Below, piece by piece: positions 23,925-37,555 of a DNA stretch of 64,000 nucleotides. This DNA comes from Dactylellina haptotyla (lineage: Eukaryota; Ascomycota; Orbiliomycetes; Orbiliales; Orbiliaceae). The first letter of the stretch is position 1. Each line of letters starts with the position of its first letter. Both the position numbers and the translations under genes were made by a program. The notes below the pieces were generated by a model. The model made no database searches. It saw nothing but the letters and a program-made list of their open reading frames with translations, and had not been told where the DNA came from. The stretch is taken from assembly GCA_031310005.1 (NCBI GenBank), contig CM062381.1:992001-1056000 (forward strand), read 5' to 3'.

Positions 23925-26900
23925 CTTCGATATTATTCTTATCCTCTTTCTTCTCGTCGAAGGGTTTAAATTAATTCGGGCTCGGTAGCGCCGGGGAGCT
24001 ATACGTTGTACGACGGCTCTCAGATTGATGAAGCTTTCCAAGAGGCTCTCTCAGAAGGGTTAATTGGCTGCTGCATGCACGGTGATATCGAGGTGACCGG
24101 CAACGCAACACCCAAGCTTGGCTTGCCGGGTGCCCCTCCACGCCAAACGCGCCCCACCTTTCAGGTTCGTGGTTCGGACTCCGCGGTGTCCCTGACCAGG
24201 ACCGCTTAGCCACTCGATTCATTCGATTCAATTCGGCTCTGCTGAACGAGATCTCTCTCTGCAACAGGGAAAAACAAGCTTACAGAGCAAAGACATATGT
24301 CCTAACTAAACGAGTTTGAGCCAGTTCTGGCCTGGCGGAATGCGCTCCTCAACTGACGCTACTTATGCACGAAGACGCTGATCCACACAGGCCATGGCCA
24401 ACTTGGTTACCGTCAAAGCGACCCAAAGGGCGTTCGGACTTAGTTTGGTCCCCTCGCTCCGGCCGAGAAGTTATTTCTGATGTAAGCAGGAGACATGGAC
24501 AAGCCACCCAATTTCGCCTACAGTCGGTACATTTACCGTCAAGAAACTTCGCCTGCCTACCAGGTTCAACGGAAGGAACCTCATGTCGTCTATCCGATCC
24601 TGGGGATTTCAGAAGACGAGAAGGGGGGCACATGAGCTATAACATGCCGCCAGCTAAAATATCTATCCTGCAAAGGGCGGTAGATTCCGTGCTGAATAAC
24701 GTGAAGCAGACGAGTTTCCAACCGGCGTGGGCAGGCAGGCCAGCCATTCATTAACCTGCGGTGATTTTTTGATCTCCCGCGCTCCGGGCGCCCGTTTTAT
24801 CTTCCGCTTTTTGGTTTGGGTTTCTTGAAGATTCGATTGCTTTCCCACATGGCCAATTTAGTCCGTATTCATTACTGGACGGGGAAAGATATATCAGGTC
24901 CCACGCTATTACAATTTCGATGCAGGATGCAACTGGCCTGTGGGTTTGGTTTCTGATGCGAAGTGCCGCAGTGGGAAGAGCGGTGGGAAACAATGCTGGT
25001 CCCTGTTGCTCAGGCCTGAGTCCATTAATATTTGTAAGCGGTGAACATCAGAGAACAGACGAATTGAAGTCGTCATCGAATCATCCCTCAACCGTAACAG
25101 ACAGTCGAACTCGGGTGTCTTTAAGACTAGAGTAAGCCTTGCATGCGTGCATTGTGCGCGAACCAAACTGTGTCCTCTTTTGAAAGATTTGTAGAAATTT
25201 CCCCTCTCCGCGATCTCGCACTTTCCTCTCTCTCTCTCTGTTTACACATTCATCCGGTCTAGGCTGTCTTAATAATCATACGTAAGTGTGTTTCCTTGTC
25301 GATTATATTATCAGATTTAGGATGTCCGGTGAGATAATATCCTAATCCCACTATTGGGAATCGCTGCGACGAATCCCCGTGCCAATCGTGTGTGCCCGCA
25401 AGTACAAACATGTCGTCTGTGGTTTACGAATGCAGAGCAGAGTGCGCATCCAACGAGTCAGTTGATATTTATACAGTTGCGTAACCGCAACCGTACGGCG
25501 CATTTCGGCACCGACATTTGCACCTTGCGAGGCTTCAGGGTTAGACGAGTTTCGGCGCCAGACGGCTCTGTTTTATCCCCGCTGCTATCTCGATAATCAG
25601 CAGCGGAAGAGGATCAATCCATTGAATTGGCCGTGGCCACGCATCCTCTCCATCCCATCTGGGCCTCATTCGCAGAGTGTCGTTCGGGGCCTGCGTGATT
25701 ACATACGCAACACGGTGTGAAGTCATACGCACGCCCCCTTTCGCTCCCCCTTCGCCATGCCATGCCATGCCATGCTTCTGACCTCTTTTGAGGCTGTCCC
25801 CTTGTCCTGTCCGCTTCCCCCAAACGCCTGTGCGATAATATTGGTTTCCCGAAGAGGGAAATGGCTGATGACCTAGCATTTTAGCTAACGAAGCTTATAT
25901 CTCCCGGAGTGTTTTTTCAGAAGAGAAAGAAAGAAAAGGAACTTTCGCATTAAGCCGTGCTAGCGTTGACTCAACCTCTTCTCTCGCACTATTCTCCAAT
26001 CCAACCTAACCTACGCGGGTACCGTCGAGCTCGTAAGGCCGCCCATCCCACAATAACATCCATCCAATCTGCTGCAGAGTTCCCAGCCAATACCATCATC
26101 CCGCTGCTTGTTGGAAAAAAGGGCGTTTCGGCCGGAGGTACTTGCACTGTAATATTGTGCCCTACATCAGATATTTCTTGTTTCGGTGCATCTTTTCTCT
26201 CGAAGAAAAATAAAATAAAGGAAAACTCTCGTCCAGTCTCTGTTATTTCATAAGCGAAGCAAATCCGCATTGCGGTTTGAACCTGTTTCCCGTGAGAACG
26301 GTTTATTCTCCCAATACAGAAACCGAATCCCTTTTTTTTGATTGATTGATTACTGGACGGACCGGTCAACCTCGCAGCATATAAATAACTAGGCGACCTC
26401 GAATCAACGGCGCGGGCTGGCCTTGGGTAAACACGGGCTCGGGTACAACAAAACGGGCGTCGGGGATTTAGCATTCTCAAACTCCGACTATATCCAGCTG
26501 CTCCTGCGCAGCAGCAGCCTCTTTTTGCAGATGTGAATCATAGTGTTCATCAGGGTCCCTGCTCGATATTTATTTACGTTTTAACTCTTCTGAGCCGGTA
26601 AGGATATATCGTTCCGTATAAAATTTCTGTTTTTCTTACCTCCCTTTACTACGGACGATTTAACGGAACCTTTATAATTCCCCGGGTCCTCCAGTTGATA
26701 CGTCGGCCCGACTTAATAATCGGTTTTCTCTTTTGTCTTGTCTCGTCTTTGGCCAACTATCACGGGCCTACCCTTTATTTTTGCGCTCTCTCTTATTTTG
26801 CCTCGTTGAAAAAAAATATTATGATTACGTGCTGACATAATCCGTCACCGGCTATCAGATTTTCAGGCCTGGGTTATCCAAAAATAATTATACCTAGTCC

Positions 26901-27134
26901 GCTGCGGGTCCGCTTCATTTTTGGCACCGACCCCTTCACACAAGCTGAATAATCTTTAAGAAAATTCTCGGTCGGGCATCAGGATACTCCTCTCCGACCG
27001 ACGTCGTCACCACGGCATCACTCGGGAACAACAGGAAGGGTTCCGGAGTGCTGCGCACTCAGGATCCTCCCGGTACCCTCCGTGGCGGCGGTCGGGCGTT
27101 CTTCTTAGACAAGGACGACGGCGGTGATGATCAT
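23925..27134. other. 3.2-kb gene-free region upstream of the Zn2Cys6 regulator
   Basis: No supported gene. Contents seen: a tRNA-like fragment near 24120-24230 (rejected as a gene), a short CT run near 25220, four tandem CATGC words near 25756-25776, T-rich tracts and an AT-rich leader from about 26560. The length suggests a large promoter or a long 5' UTR, possibly with a noncoding first exon for the transcription factor to the right. Confidence 0.5.
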
Positions 27135-30053
27135 ATGTACCTGTTCGGTGAGGAACCCGCACAGGTCGATCCGCGTCTGCCAGGTGATATCGTAAGCCCG
27201 AGTTCCGCGAGTACCTCGAGATCAATGGCGAGTTTCTCCACGCCTTACAGACCTTCCGGAGCTGGTGTCTCTCCGGAGGCGCTTCACAGCGCGAACGCGA
27301 CACCAGATAGCCAGCAGGGCTCATCAAACGTTGCCAATGCAGCCGACGCGGCGGCCCAAGACCCGAAGAGGACGAGGGCCTGCGAATCCTGCCGCTCTCT
27401 CAAAGTCAGATGTGAGCCGGACACCGCGAATCCGGAGGGTAGCTGTCGTCGCTGCGCGAAGGCACGTCGTGAATGCATCTTCACGGTTCCGACCCGAAAG
27501 CGACAGAAGAGAACGGACTCCAGAGTGGCCGAACTCGAAAAGAAAATCGACCGACTGACCGCGACGCTGAACGCCAAACGCCGGGGCGACAACCCGAACG
27601 ATACGACCTTCAAAGATGTCCTCTACTCGGACGACTCTGATGAAGACCTTCTCAAATCCAGGAAATATCCTCAAAGCCGACAAGGATCCGGCGTGGGTGG
27701 GGGATTGGGGGATTCGGAGCAATATCGTGAGTCTGAACCTAAACGCCAGAGACTGATGAGTAAGGATGCTGGTGAAAGCCGGCGGAGCAGCTCTGCGCAC
27801 GATCATATGGAGGACGTGACGACCGACGCTTCACCAATGTTCAGCGCGAGGATGGAACATCTGACTTCCTCATCCGCTCCTCCGAAGTCCCAATTCGCAG
27901 TTCCGAGGTATCACGCGAGACATAGAATGCCCACGCCAGAGACTGATCCTAGCTCTATCACATCTCCAGCTCAGGGATCGGGAGATTTGGATGTTATCGA
28001 TAGGAAGCTCCTTACCATGGAACAGGCCTCCACGATGTTCAACCATTACAACGAAAACCTTGCTCCTCACTTCCCCGCGGTCACCTTCCCAGCCGGGACG
28101 ACGGCACAAGACGTCCGGAAACAGAAACCGTTCTTATTCCTCTCGATACTCGCCGCGGCCTCCGCTATCTTCGACCCGGATCTGAACCGACTGTTGAACA
28201 AAGAGGTCATACGAGGGATCGCAGACCGAGTCATCATCACTGGAGAGAAGAGTCTTGAGATTATACAGGTCTTAAATATTGCCACCCTGTGGTACTACCC
28301 ACCAGACCAATTCGAGGAACTCAAGTTCTACCAACTCACACACATCGCAGCAGTGATGGCGATAGATTGTGGTATCAATAAGCCGCATCGGGGTGGGAGG
28401 GCACGAATACCGTGGTTGCCCGGTGCGGGAACATCAAGCGTCAATATTGGCAATGATTGCAATAGTTTGAACAGGATTCAACAAATCATGATGAACCATC
28501 CTGATAAAGAAAAGGGAGTGCCTCGAGAATTGCAGAATTGGAAGAAGACCTATTTGCCGGATCCCTCTACTTTAGAGTCGAGGCGTACGTTCCTCACCTG
28601 TTATTGGATGTGCTCAAAGTATGTGCCGTATTTTAGTCCTTTTTTAAAAAGTTATATTTGCTAACAGTAGTAATGTTTTAGCGTCGCAATGTCACTTCGA
28701 AGACCTAATCTCCTACGGTATTCCGCTTATATGGGAGAGTGTGTCGAATTTATCGAAAAATCCCCGGAAGCAACCCTTCACGACAAGATTATCTGCCAAT
28801 GGGTCAAGCTACAACGGATCACAGAAGAGGTCGGAATAGCATTCGGCTATGAAGATGCGGTCGCAAAGGTCAACCTTGCGGAAACGAGGATTCAATTCGC
28901 CCTCAAAGGTTTCGAGCGACAATTGGAGGAGTGGGAGAGGAATCTGCCGACCGACTGCGAGACGAAGACGGTTCGACTGGCAAGCTATACGCTTTCCCTT
29001 TTCATGCACGAAGTTGCGCTACACGGCGACCATTCTGCGGAAGATTTTCGACCACCGTTTCTCACCGAAAGACTGATCCGCCAACCCGATAACGTCAAAA
29101 CAGGTGCGATGCCGCAGCTCACGCAGACACACATCAACGCCCTCTTCAGCTGTCTTTCGTCGGCACACGGTCTCCTTGATGGTTTCCTAAATATATCTGT
29201 GGACGAGCTACGGTGTCTCCCTGTTTTATTTTTCGCAAGAGTGGCTTACTCTGTCGTCCTTCTCATCAAAATATATTTCTCAGCCTCCGCCTCTAACTCC
29301 GAGGTTGGCAGGGTTATAGATAAACCTCAGCTCAAGCTAGATCATTATTTTGAAAAGCTGTTAGCATTGCTTAAAGCTGCTCAGGCAGACGATAAGAGCA
29401 AACCCGCTGCCAAGTTTTTCATGATCCTCACCATGCTAAATCACTGGTACCAATACCAACAGCGAGTCGGAAATAAGGGCGCACGGAAGCAATCAGTCGC
29501 CGTCCCACAGGAGTCCAATGCCTCTGGCTCTAAACGGGATGGAACCCAATTTTCTTCATCACCATCTGTCAGCTTCAAACAACTCGGCGACATGTCAACC
29601 CAGATACATATACCAACACCTCACAGCATGCCCGGCGCGGATACCCCGCAACCTGCTAACGACGCCGTCACCGCAGACGCCCCGACACCGCTCCATATGC
29701 TCAGCGATGTGGCTACTACGACGGAAGACTCCTCTACCACATCCACAAACCCGAACCTAATGAACATCGATAGCGGAACCTTTGGTAACGTCAATTTCGG
29801 CACAGGCAACATCAACTCCCTTTACGATTCACCACTCGACGAGAATTGGATGACCAACCCGTTGGATATGAGTGCGTTTGGAATGGGAGATCTTGGGTTC
29901 GGCATGAGCATCGAGAGTCTGGGTGTGCCGCCTTTCACCGGCTTTCCAGACTTCCTAGGCGGCAACGTCAACACGGACAATTTATTCGGGGATGGCAACA
30001 CCGGGGGAGCAGGTGGCGGCGGCGGATTCTTCGATCCGTGGCCTCCCAGCTGA
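27135..30053 (+). CDS. Zn(II)2Cys6 binuclear-cluster transcription factor
   Basis: Fungal-type nuclear regulator. Exons 27135-28618 and 28682-30053 give 951 residues; the 63-nt intron has a GTATGT donor and a GCTAAC branch site. The DNA-binding cluster (residues 83-115) has the spacing C-x2-C-x6-C-x10-C-x2-C-x6-C, followed by a basic linker and a short heptad-like segment (VAELEKKIDRLTATL) suited to dimerisation. The middle homology region (about residues 290-520) contains LTMEQASTMFNHY, HFPAVTFPAGTT and WYYPPDQFEELKFYQL, a pattern I associate with War1/Leu3-type regulators. The C-terminus is Ser/Thr/Asn-rich, then acidic and Gly-rich, as in activation domains. The open frame extends 29 codons upstream without an ATG, so 27135 is the first in-frame ATG, but a 5' exon ending near 27106 cannot be excluded. 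Target genes cannot be inferred. Confidence 0.85.
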
Positions 30054-31138
30054 TCGGTTTTCGGGGGAATGATTGAGGAGGCTTTTCCTATTTTTTAGAC
30101 GCCGGCCGGAGACGAATAGAAAGATAAGGGAAGACGAGGATGGGCTTCGATGCCACTCGCTACTTTTTTTTTTTCACGACCGAAACGAATTCATGCACCG
30201 TATAAAACTCCTCTCTCAAAAAACAAATCAAAAAATTTAGTTATAAAGACTATTCCAACATGGAAACAATATGACTACTACCCAAAGACTAATAAAACTC
30301 CGTCTGGAAGTCACGACTCCAGACTAGTAACAAGATCTTACTCCCGAGCAAAATCGATATTTTCAATACGCGCACGGCAACCTAGCTGTTCAAAATCTTT
30401 ACAAAAAATTAATCTACATACAAGAACCTATCTCCTTTTTTTTATTCGGGTACTATCTTTGGACCCGGTTTGCTCTAGGTGGAAAATCTGGTTTACGGAA
30501 TAGTAATACTTTTTATTTTTCGGTTTTTCATGAGCAGGTTTGCAATCCCACTTATATTTTTCTAGTTTTGTTTTTTGCTTGTTATTACGGGCATGGCAGA
30601 TTTCTTCGCATGTGGATATTTACTCACGAATATCAATCTATTCACGTACAATACCTACTCTTCATCTTGTTCTCTTTTCCCATCTTATTCCTTCTCGGAG
30701 TTCAAGCTTTCTTCTTCTTCTTTTTAGTGTAATACTTCTTTCCAGTTCCGGCGCGAAAGGGATAGCGGCGAAAATATCATGTATAGCTTTCTTGTTTTAC
30801 CCTTAGATATCTTTTGGTTCTGTATATTTTTTTGTGAATTTTTTTCTTGTAAAGATAAGCTAGGATGTGAGCTGGAACGGATTTAACGACTGAATAAGGA
30901 GCATATATAGCTTCTTGCTATAATTTAGGGGGGAATAACTATACGCTTGTGAAATAAAAACAGGCGTGTGCCTCCCGGGGAACGTCAAATATACTCTACT
31001 CCACCAATCACATGTTGAATCGCTGTACGCGATATCACGTAGGCGCATTAAGAATAAAATAAAAATGAAGCTGAAGAAGTAAAAATTTGAAATTAAACTA
31101 TTTGTAAAAATTGGGTATCCGAGGTTCTTTTTTTTGGA
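30054..31138. other. Convergent 3' region between the regulator and RAD1
   Basis: AT-rich with many T and A tracts, consistent with long 3' UTRs of convergent genes. No coding sequence or RNA gene recognised. Confidence 0.5.
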
Positions 31139-32373
31139 TTACAGCATCATCTCATCCGCTTGATCGTCATCACCGTTGGCGTCTTCGCTACCTTCGCTAC
31201 CGTTACCTCGCTCGGAGTCGCTATCGTCCTCCGTCAACGGCAAGAACCGGAAATCAATAAAGGTTGGCGCAAGGTTTTTCTCAGGCACCTCGATTAAATA
31301 CTGCATACTTAGCACGCCGGGTTCGTCCCCTCTCAAGCTGACTTTACTCGCCACGCTCATCGCCTTCATGGCTTTCCTCACGAGGCCGAATTTATAACGA
31401 TTGCAGTTCTCGGTGTTGGCTTGGAAGGTTTCCATTATACTCTTGTTGTTGGAGAAGTCCACGCTGGCTTGTGAGAGGACCCCGCTGGCGGAGAGCGAGA
31501 AGTGCGGCTTTGACGGGGAGGTGGTGTATGTTAGTGTCTCCGGGGAGAGGGAGTCGAGTTCCGAGAGGGCGTCGTAGAGCCAAGCTGCTTTGAGGATTAT
31601 TTTGTGCGTCATGGAGGAGCGTTCGAAGGGGATGAGGTCGTAGGTTGCAGGAGTGACGAAGGTTGTTAGATGACAGGTTGTGGTGACGCCGGAGTCTTCG
31701 AGGCTGCAGGTGTGTAGATGCATTAGTCTGAAAGTTATTTACCACATATCTGATAGTGAGCGTACATGATTGATAAGGGAAATCCAGGGCCTTGGTATAC
31801 GAATCGGCAGGTTCCGGGGAGCCGAAGGGTGTTCTGCTCGAAGAGACTGGTGGCTGCGGGCCGGCCAAACGGCATACCATCTCTGTTCGATATCCCACCT
31901 CCAAATTGCTTGTCTCTGTTGCTATCCGCGCCGAATATCTGGAGACACTCTAGCAGCGCGGAAAGCGAGATTTGGAATCTAACGCCATCGTCCTCGGCTT
32001 CGAGGTTGAACCGTTCCGCGGAGGACGGCGGGGGGTGCGCATCTCCATCGGGTAGGAGGATAGTAGATGGCGTATAGTTATAAGAGGAGAAAAGGTCTGG
32101 TGTCAAACAGACATTTGCTGTGGGAAACCCGTTAGCAGGTGTTTGATATATTGAAATTTGGCGACGAGGATACAGCTATAGCTAGCTAGCTAGCTCACCT
32201 TGCATAGAATGCGAATCTTCGACTGAGAAACGGATGTTGTCATTGGAGATACTGACGTTCGCGGTGGGCATGAAGCCGATGCATCGTAAGAGAAGGTATA
32301 TATGGCGGGTGGAGGATGTTATGGCAGAGAAGACAGGGCCCGGTGCCGACGGGGTGGGGCCTCGAGACTGCAT
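31139..32373 (-). CDS. RAD1: 9-1-1 checkpoint clamp subunit Rad1
   Basis: Subunit of the PCNA-like Rad9-Rad1-Hus1 clamp (S. pombe Rad1, S. cerevisiae Rad17) loaded at damaged DNA to activate ATR/Mec1 signalling in the nucleus. Exons: 32199-32373, 31766-32117 and 31139-31703, giving 363 residues. It opens with FSAITSSTRHIYLLLRCIGF, the first strand-helix of the clamp fold. A variable acidic loop is followed by FQISLSALLECLQIFG and, across the second intron, PGFPLSIILEDSGVTTTCHL, matching the conserved GxPL-LEE-G region. The second half holds MEYxF-like and RYKFGLVRKAMKAM segments, and the protein ends in an acidic Ser/Glu/Asp tail. Intron 2 (31704-31765) joins I-L within the family motif, which supports that splice. 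The start at 32373 is the first ATG in frame. Confidence 0.86.
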
Positions 32374-32848
32374 CGCTGCATCGTCGTGTTGTCCGCCGGT
32401 GTCGCGAGACGGTTGGTTGTATAATTGAGTGCGACTTACTTAATTCAGTATCTAAATATGTTTATTGTACGCCCGATAAAAATACCACATTTGTAACACA
32501 TGCTGTCCAGACAACTCTTTCTTGAATACGATAGTAAACGTTTAAACTAGTCGGCGCAGGATCCTCTGGTAATAATACTTGCCATGTACTAGAGAACGTT
32601 TAACCCTCCGTAGTTGTTTATGATATCCATAGTGCGCCGGTGTAGCATACGTGAATTTGTAGGCTATGCATAAGGTGTCCAGAGACGGTATAACTGTATG
32701 TGTGAGAAAGTTAAATATTATAAATAGAGACCAGCAACGTTTATCAGCGCCCATCCTTCACCATAGATGTCTTCTCCACCTCACCTCGTAATCTCCCCTT
32801 CAATCATTGATTGTATTAAAAGCCTTCGGCTATAAACTAAAAATCATA
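32374..32848. other. Divergent upstream region of RAD1 and the nuclease-kinase gene
   Basis: 475 bp shared by two divergent genes; contains AT-rich leader sequence near 32720. No other gene seen. Confidence 0.5.
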
Positions 32849-34706
32849 ATGGCTACACCTTGTAGGCATGTTTGCCATCTAGAGAAGGCAAGAGTCCAAT
32901 TATCACGACCACTAGCTGCAATACAAGTATTAGAAGGCAGCTACAAATCGCAGCAGTTTGGCGGCAGTCCCTATTCTCTCCCGTTGGCATACATACAACA
33001 CTGGCGCACATTCCGGTCTGATGTATCGACCGCTCTCACACAAATAGACCGGAATGCTCAGGTCCCGAATCTGAGTGCCTTCGATAAGACTTCAGATAGG
33101 CACCTGGTGGCGAACAAAGATGGCTTGCACGCAAAATTTCTTGCCAATATAGCCACGCCATTGAATATGTGCCTGGAGCATATCCCGGATCTAAAAAACT
33201 GTCGATTCGCTGATTTCCATGCCACGTTCATGTACCGGCCAAGCCGTTCCGAACCTAAAAGGAAAATAATCCCAGATTTCTCCATCGTTGATGCTCACAA
33301 AGCTCTATACTCCACCGAAACAATAATCGTAGGCGAGATGAAAACCTTTTGGACATTCAACATGGAGCTCGCCGATGTGGATCCAGCTGCCGTTGTGCCT
33401 GATTACTCAAAAGTTCTGGAAAACCCACTAGGTAAGTTATGACGACCAGGTCGTATATAATCCGCACGCTGCACCTTTAAACAGACGGGGAGCTCTCTAA
33501 CGTTGATAGGCCAACTTGCTGCGCATATGAACACACACAAGCTTAAATTCGGGTTCTTGACAACCTACGAACATACAATTTTTGTTCGGAGAGACGACCA
33601 GCTTATGTTTTCCATCTCTTCTCCATTCCCGCACACTGCAAAATACCCGTCTCTTCGTGAAGCTATGTTGTACCTCATTTGGGCTGCAAAAACGCAGGGG
33701 GCGAAATTCAACAGCAAATATTCGACGAGCCAACTGGTAACATCCCAAAATTGACTATCATTAGTTGGTTACAAGTCTAACCGACCGTAATCGAATACAC
33801 AGTGTCATAGTTTGATTCCCGAACCGGTCAGCGATTTTTCATCCTCAAGCGAATATAGTTATGTTATAATTGAAACTGAAACGGAAGCTATCACCACTAG
33901 CCTCAAGGAGGTTCGGCTCTCAGAAAGTACGTCCAATGTGCGAGAGAAAGACAGTCTTATTCCGTTTTTTTTTTTTCCGAAAGAAAATATGGCTGACACC
34001 AATTCCAAATCAGACACTCAAATGAAGAGCGGGATGGATACAAACAAACTGACAACCGATGGTTTTCAAGACTTTACCCAAAACACTCTCACCTTCCGCG
34101 ACGATGGCACAGCCAAAATTCACAAATGCGAAATTCTCGATGCTCTTTGTGATCGCGATGAACGAGCTGTGTACAAATGTCTTTGGCAAGGACAAAATCT
34201 GTTGCTCAAGTGGTGGGATGCCGCAGATGAGTTTGCTCAATGGAGGTAAGATGGCCTCTTTACCAGTTCCATGACTCTTTCAGACTAAAATTGGCTTTAG
34301 ATACGACAATGAGCGACGAGCTCGATCAGAACTCCCAAGCAATCCCTATATTCCATCAATATATGCTGGTGGAAAGGTCGTCCAAGGGCCTTTGAAGCAA
34401 GGCTTTGTGATTATTATGGAACCAAGGAGTGGTAGAACGTTTTGTTCGAATATGTGGTACCATATGGAAGAAGCCGAAAGATCCATTTTCAAGCGCACAT
34501 TGCACGACGCATTTTACAGTTTCCGGAAAAAGAACATAGTTCACCGAGACGCACAACCAAACGTATTATGGGATAGCGCCACTCAGACAATGTCAGTTAT
34601 TGATTGGGAGATTATGAGAGTTCAGACGGATATGCCGCCGCCGGAAGACTTTGAGATTCATATGGTTATGGTATTCTGTGACGAAAGGAGTGCTCACAAG
34701 CAGTGA
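32849..34706 (+). CDS. PD-(D/E)XK nuclease-like plus kinase-like fusion protein
   Basis: Four exons: 32849-33431, 33510-33736, 33803-34245 and 34301-34706, giving 552 residues with matching phases and normal GT/AG introns, so the gene looks intact. Residues 90-220 resemble a restriction-endonuclease-like fold: IIPDFSIVD then GEMKTFW gives D143-x19-E163-x-K165, the PD-(D/E)XK catalytic pattern. Residues 380-552 resemble a compact protein-kinase or aminoglycoside-phosphotransferase fold: a beta-3 lysine in LLLKWW (K406), the catalytic loop NIVHRDAQPNVLWD (H499, D501, N505) and a metal-binding VIDWE (D519) instead of DFG. A Ser/Glu-rich linker joins the halves. No signal peptide is visible. Nuclease-kinase fusions of this style are known among Crinkler-type effector and conflict proteins in fungi and oomycetes; function here is inference. 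It diverges from RAD1. Confidence 0.75.
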
Positions 34707-35230
34707 AACCGCCATATTTGGATTTTTGGCCAGTCATTCCTTGCGTCTCTCGCGCTCCCGAAACGACAGGTAGTTCCGTTAAGCTTCGCTTTTCGGGAGT
34801 AATTCATGTTACCTAGTTATCTTCATACTACAAAATATGCTTTTCAATATAAAAGTATTTCCCTTTGTTCCTTTTCATTATCGGATGAATACAAATAGGA
34901 AGTTCACTATAAATCAAGTTTCCATCGAGGTAGATAGTTAGCCTAAAGATAGTAGTATCTTTAGTTTGATTCACTGTCTTATTTTGAAAATGAGATAAAT
35001 CATGCTTTGCAAGAATGTTAACGAGTTACAGTATATTTACGAGACTCCCTCATGCGAACCACGTGATGATATACCCAAGATGGGCTTGGAATTGCTTGCA
35101 CACGAAGCCCAAGCTTGCCATTCTGTTGTTAATAATGTATATTTGTAGTAGTATAGTAATATACAATTGAAGGCCAATTGACAGTTATCCAGGCGACTGC
35201 CGCAACCCAAGCCCGACTTTCAGATGCTTT
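34707..35230. other. Convergent intergenic region
   Basis: AT-rich region between the nuclease-kinase gene and OST5, two converging genes. No coding or RNA signature seen. Confidence 0.5.
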
Positions 35231-35671
35231 TCAAACGTAAACCCCTCCAGCTGCCATTGCATATACCGAACCGATACTATCCGCGGGTTAGCTTGTCACG
35301 ATATAACAACAATAATAACAAGATGCATGTAGAGGTTGTTCCTTACCCAAACGCAATTGAAGCAGGAATCGCTATTACAGATGCGAGCGCCAGCGATTTG
35401 TCTGTTATTAATCTGTTAATATCTTGAACCGGACTACAAGTATGGTTTATATCGCGCGATATCGTACTTATCGAGAAGATAATTGTGAGGAGAGAGCCTT
35501 TATAAAGCGTATTATTAGTTTGAGTGGATGATAGGTCAAGGATTTTGGTTGTGTCATACCAATTGCTAGTAGGAAGAAAGCGACGGGTGCGTGGAGGCTC
35601 TTTCCGATTATAGGGGAGAACGGGGTGGTCTCGGCGGCATACCACAGTTCCAGACTCGGGGACGACGACAT
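35231..35671 (-). CDS. OST5: Oligosaccharyltransferase subunit Ost5 (TMEM258)
   Basis: Small ER membrane subunit of the oligosaccharyltransferase that attaches N-glycans; Ost5 pairs with Ost1. Four exons: 35560-35671, 35468-35497 (a 30-nt microexon), 35347-35401 and 35231-35276, giving exactly 80 residues (yeast Ost5 86, human TMEM258 79). All phases agree, and introns of 62, 66 and 70 nt have GT/AG ends with TAAY-type branch sites. The protein has a lumenal-style N-terminus, TM1 (HAPVAFFLLAIGSLLTIIF), a short loop, TM2 (VIAIPASIAFGIGSVYAM) and the terminal GGVYV, which closely matches the family ending (FGVYV in yeast, VGIYV in human). It is easily missed because no exon exceeds 112 nt. It is divergent with GCN5 across 424 bp. 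Confidence 0.87.
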
Positions 35672-36095
35672 TGCTCCTCTGTAATTATATATGTATGATT
35701 CGATTGTGTCTTCAAGAGGGGTTCCGAGCTTCCGAATGCTGTATTAACACGTCGACGGCGATGGCTGACGTACCGTGGAAGTTGTATGGGCGCGCGAATG
35801 AGGCCACCTTGAAATGGTGTTGGTGATGCACCGCCACGAATCGACTAAATGTGGCGGTGCAGCTGCAGCTCAAACAGCCGACAACGTCCCACAACACCTC
35901 CACGAACAACCACCCGTTGCCCACCAATCAGACCGCATCATCGCCATCGCCGCCGCCGCCGACAGATAGCAGAGACCATCCTCAGAAGCTCTGGAACCCC
36001 ATCGCAAGCCATCCTGCACGCGTTGGATACCCCTTTACGCCCTTGCTTGATCATTTCCACTCCTCGAAACCCGCACTCGTCTGCCCACTCTCAAC
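35672..36095. other. Divergent promoter region of OST5 and GCN5
   Basis: 424 bp between the two start codons. The GCN5-proximal part is C-rich (CCR/CAY triplets) and probably 5' UTR. No additional gene supported. Confidence 0.5.
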
Positions 36096-37540
<1,445 letters not shown>

Positions 37541-37555
37541 AGCGATACAAGATAT

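Noticed and set aside
24117-24240. tRNA-like segment on the minus strand with an A-box-like TGGCTAAGCGG and a hairpin
   Set aside because: No pairing acceptor stem, a poor T arm and no consistent anticodon loop. It is at most an eroded tRNA fragment.
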